NCBI RefSeq assembly: GCF_000330505.1
Contig: NW_004440309.1
Location: 138,600-202,599 of the forward strand
Length of the DNA: 64,000 nucleotides
Source: Entamoeba invadens IP1
Taxonomy: Eukaryota > Evosea > Mastigamoebida > Endamoebidae
Direction: 5' to 3'
In this document: piece by piece, positions 60,790 to 64,000 of the stretch
Layout of the letters: each line of letters starts with the position of its first letter
Numbering within the stretch: the first letter of the stretch is position 1
Program-made: the position numbers and the translations under genes
Notes under the pieces: generated by a model
Seen by the model: the letters and a program-made list of their open reading frames with translations, nothing else
What the model was told of the DNA's origin: nothing
Databases searched by the model: none

Positions 60790-61510
60790 ATTCAATTTAT
60801 ATTTTCATCGGTTTTTAAATTTTGTGTTTAAACGCCATCAGTGTTTGAGGTTTTGAATATGTTAATCAATATACTAAATAATAATATGTTAATAGCTTTG
60901 GTACCTATGAAATCATTTTAATGAAATCCATCTTAAATAATAGTATACTTACACAAGACATGTTTCTTATTTGTCACAAAATATCAAATATAAGTTGTAA
61001 GCACTTTGTTTCAAAGATGAATAACGATAAAATAGAGACATAATGACACAAAAAATGCATTATTTTTAAAATGACAACTCACAAAACACAAATGTTTTCT
61101 GCTATTATTACTACAATTGTTTGAAAACTCATCAAACAGTTATTTTATTTGAATCATATATAAAAGGAATAAATTGTAAACTTTAGAAACACCTGCATCA
61201 CGCACTTTAAGTGTAATTCGGGTCATTTTTATTTTGAATATTATGGTAGAATTACATAAAATTATTAATCTATGGTTTTTAAACATTTGGTGTTAATAAA
61301 ACAACTTAGAATCTTTTAAACATTATAATGATGTTATATTATTATATAGAAGTGTTGTTTTGTCTTGTAAAAATAATATATACACACAATAAACAACACA
61401 TTTACTACAATTGAAATCAGTAATTGTTTTGGTATAGTTTGTTAATGGTTTAATATTATATTTTAACTGTTATTTTTATACACATATTAAATCCTAATTA
61501 CAACTGAAAT
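60790..61510. other. Non-coding part of the MULE, about 720 bp
   Basis: Between the left inverted repeat and the transposase 3' end. AT-rich, with no recognised gene, passenger or internal repeat. Confidence 0.6.
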
Positions 61511-63703
61511 TCAAACAATTTTCTTATGTTTTAATTCGAATTCTGTACGCTTATCTCCTTTTAAAGACTGAATGAATATATTAAACCGATCAGAATTTTC
61601 TGTTTTATTCCAAGAAGGACAACATTTTGCCATATGTCCTCTACCAATGCATATTTTGCAAACATTACCTTTCAATTCAATTCTTTGAAGTGTTGGTCCA
61701 AGAGGTTTAAATTCCATTCGTTTCTTGGAGACCTTGGTTAAGAAAGGTTTTTCGACATAGTCTACCAATTTGGCTGGTTTCACCTTTGCAGAAATAAGTA
61801 CAACCGGATCTTTTGAACTAAACTCACCATCAACCTCCTGCAACACCTCATTCCTTTTTAACACATTTTCCGATGTAATTTCCGAATGATAAACCGAACT
61901 GACAAGTTCGAACCACTTTTGTTTTAGAGTGGCATTTTTGAGAATCGTGTCGACCATTTCATCGAATATCACAATGTGGTCCCTTCTTTCCCAATTGAAA
62001 AATGAATTATTCATAGTCCTTTGATAAAACTCATGTTTGGCTATTTTAGTTTTTTCTAAAAATACTTCCTTCCCAAAATCCTCCTTTGAAAAAAGCGATT
62101 TCTTTAAATTTCTTCCAGGACCAAAGAAATTGCAATACACTTGGTGAAAACAAGGAAAGTACCTTCCATGTTGAAAAAAAAACAGCACAAGTACATACTC
62201 CTTTACTGCTTGTTTCGAGAGGTCCAAATTTGTCCAACATTGAAAAAATTTAAGTAACTTTTTACCCCAATCACAACGTATTTCTGCAGCAGCTTCAACT
62301 CCAATGAGTTTGGTGGGTATTTTAAAGTCTTCATCGTTAAATCCAGTGACACTATCGAACAACAACGTACTGGCTTTTTCTATAAATATAGTTGTAACTT
62401 CCACTAACCTAACTATTTTACCACCAGTTCTTTGTTTTATAGTTCCGAAAACCCCTTCTACAACATTCGTAGTCGTGTCTTTCGTGTGTCTCTTTGTAAA
62501 CTCCGGAAGCCAATTGAATTTAATGTCAATCAACTGTTTCAAAAAACGTTTTTTATCGTTAGACTTCAACTCAAAAGCTGTAGTTGGTTGTTCTCCGTTA
62601 CAATAATCAACGAATTCGGCAAATATCTCATTCTTATCGACACATGTATCCCCACTTTCCACTATACTATCAACACAGTTGTACTTTTGTATAAATGAAA
62701 TAAATTTTTCGCTTTTGATAGTTCCATTAATTAACAGTTCAAAGTTTGAAACAATTTTGGAGTTTATTCCAAATGCAGAGATTAAATTGCGTTTAATATG
62801 TCTGTGACAAAACACAATATAAACATCTGGATACACTTCTTTGATAGCTGCTGTTTGTGCAATAATTCTGTCAGTAATAAAACACTTAATTGGAAAAAAA
62901 CGACTTTTTAAAACCCCCAAGAAGTCAGTATAGTATGATGTAAATCGATGTCTCATGAATCCAAATGCAATCAACTGTGAGTTTCCATTAATATCTTTAC
63001 ACAATGCAACTTCAATTGGAAGTTGGAATTTATTCGTACAGAAAGTGTCATCTAAAAAACGTTTTTTTGACACAAATCTACACGATATTGTTATTAAAAA
63101 AGAAACATTCATCAAATACACCACAGGAATTGTTAACAAATTGGGTGTCGAATGTTGTTAACGTTTTTGTAAAATCTTTTAATTCGTTGCATTGATCTTT
63201 CGACAAAATGCCCAAGAATTTACGCCTATGCTCATAAAAAACATCTTTAGAATATTTATCCCCTATTTTTGTCTTGGTTATATTTAGAGGAATGTTCATT
63301 TTGGCGTCTTCTTCAACTATCTTTCTTGATTTTTCGCTCATTCTAACTGCACACCGAGACCGAGGAGGTGTAGTGAATGTATGGTTGTGACGAGTCCACA
63401 ATTCAATTGATTCAACAACATTTGATACACAATTTTTAAAATGTATAACAAGAAAGGCACCACAACCATTTTTGGACTCTACACATTCATAAACAATTTT
63501 TTTCTGAGTCCTCCACTATCCCTTGATACATAAAGGGAGACCTCATGTCCTTCAATTCGATACCTAGAGTTTTCTCTTATCAACTTTGTTGCATTATCTC
63601 TGTTTATTGACTTATAAATTGATTCAAGTCCTTTTTCAACTTCAATTGGTGTAAAATAACCTTCTCCCAAATCTTGTATTTTGAAGCTTGGTATCTCTAC
63701 CAT
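61511..63703 (-). pseudogene. MULE transposase with zinc finger, DDE core and zinc knuckle; frame-disrupted
   Basis: Translation in pieces gives the full protein. The 5' part (ATG at 63703) runs in one frame to ~63500. The next ~420 bases are in the -1 frame and encode an FLYWCH/WRKY-GCM1-like zinc finger (VYECVESKNGCGAF...HNH). From ~63090 to 61511 the first frame resumes with the MULE catalytic core: FLDDTFCTNKF (first Asp), CFITDR (second Asp), FCHRHIKRN, and TNVVEG (Glu). A CCHC-like knuckle CKICIGRGHMAKCC lies near the C terminus. Frame changes fall at a run of seven A (63497-63503) and at an in-frame TAG near 63078-63090. Indels, sequencing error, a -1 frameshift or an intron could explain them; most likely an inactivated or mis-sequenced copy. 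Confidence 0.85.
63497..63503 (-). other. A7 run (A AAA AAA) at the transposase frame change
   Basis: On the coding strand CTCAGAAAAAAATTG: in the zero frame the run reads A_AAA_AAA. Moving back one base here joins the N-terminal part to the zinc finger. It is either a one-base homopolymer error or deletion, or a slippery site. Confidence 0.7.
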
Positions 63704-63829
63704 TTGTGTTTGTTTTATATATTAATTTGAAAAAAGGTTTTTAACTTACCAACTTTCTGGTTTAATAACAATTTGATAATAAATATAAATGTATTATAAA
63801 GTTTTCATAATTATTAAAATTAATTAAAA

Positions 63830-63946
63830 AATTGAAATTTATTGTTTTTTCTTTTTGTTATATATAACACATTTTTTGGTAAATAACAAAAATTTAACAT
63901 TTTCTGTTCTATTTGGAGTTGCGGTTGCGGGTCGAAACGATCACCC
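63830..63946 (-). repeat. MULE right terminal inverted repeat, 117 bp
   Basis: Exact reverse complement of 60673-60789. Confidence 0.96.
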
Positions 63947-63955
63947 AACGAAATC
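63947..63955 (+). repeat. Right target-site duplication of the MULE
   Basis: AACGAAATC, identical to 60664-60672. Confidence 0.95.
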
Positions 63956-64000
63956 ATAAATTTTGGCTTTTTGAAATTATAATTTATTTAATAAAAAAAT

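Larger units (their letters stand above)
60673..63946. mobile_element. Mutator-like element (MULE), full length, 3274 bp
   Basis: The element is bounded by 117-bp terminal inverted repeats identical in all bases and by a perfect 9-bp target-site duplication. It carries a minus-strand MULE transposase region. The element interior is otherwise AT-rich. MULEs are known in Entamoeba, especially E. invadens. Perfect ends indicate a recent insertion. Confidence 0.95.

Noticed and set aside
63052..63106. 55-nt GTTTCT...TTTTAG intron in the MULE transposase
   Set aside because: Splicing it would remove the first catalytic Asp context (LDDTF becomes EYDTF); a small indel is a better explanation.
1..64000. 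tRNA, rRNA, CRISPR or bacterial-type operons and riboswitches
   Set aside because: No tRNA B-box with cloverleaf context, no rRNA signatures and no spaced direct repeats were seen; the eukaryotic gene structure makes bacterial elements irrelevant.

Overview
This window looks like a chromosomal contig of an Entamoeba species. The main reasons are: very AT-rich spacers between compact, mostly single-exon genes; short introns that begin GTTTGT and end TAG; Entamoeba-type core promoter motifs (a TATA-like GTATTTAAA, GAAC, and an initiator overlapping the ATG); BspA-type leucine-rich repeat proteins; and a huge transmembrane kinase with a CxxC-rich ectodomain. A complete Mutator-like DNA transposon and comparatively balanced codon use point to E. 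invadens rather than E. histolytica, but the species call is an inference. A 100-N assembly gap lies inside the first gene.

Layout. 0-15 kb: an RWD/zinc-ribbon/PARP-like ADP-ribosyltransferase, a secreted beta-amylase, an AGC kinase with a DFD motif, a divergent importin alpha and three unrecognised proteins, separated by long AT-rich deserts. 14.8-25.3 kb: a BspA-like LRR protein, a PROPPIN (Atg18/WIPI-like), a small coiled-coil protein, an Akt-like PH-kinase, a WDR18/Ipi3-like protein, CacyBP/SIP and Rae1/Gle2. 25.8-39 kb: an IQ-DH-PH RhoGEF, a PDI-like protein, a second LRR protein, an Mre11-like protein with damaged catalytic motifs and a 1796-residue receptor kinase. 39.2-46.3 kb: TBCK, Utp13 and a possible NT-C2 protein. 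46.4-60 kb: a DPE2-type 4-alpha-glucanotransferase, a small acidic protein, a UBX protein, a CAMK kinase, a PTEN-like phosphatase, PIG-A and a 1338-residue E/K-rich coiled-coil protein. 60.7-63.9 kb: a MULE with perfect 117-bp terminal inverted repeats and a perfect 9-bp target-site duplication.

Seven introns were reconstructed by eye in six genes. Each restores a missing part of a recognised domain: the last blade of the PROPPIN, the PH domain of the Akt-like kinase, the SGS domain of CacyBP, the pseudokinase of TBCK (two introns), the N-terminal propeller of Utp13 and the C-terminal membrane segment of PIG-A. Annotation from single open frames would truncate all six.

Functional themes. Two enzymes of alpha-glucan breakdown (secreted beta-amylase, DPE2) share the window. 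Phosphoinositide signalling is represented by the PTEN-like, Akt-like, RhoGEF and PROPPIN genes. Ribosome biogenesis (Utp13, Ipi3) and nuclear transport (importin alpha, Rae1) are also present. These genes are scattered on both strands, and nothing suggests an operon. I did not find a clearly new multigene system. The most unusual observations are the catalytically degenerate Mre11, the PROPPIN without its lipid-binding FRRG, the MULE with perfect ends but a frame-broken transposase, a 16-bp-arm hairpin abutting the PDI start codon, and a recurrent TAGTACTA palindrome near gene 3' ends.
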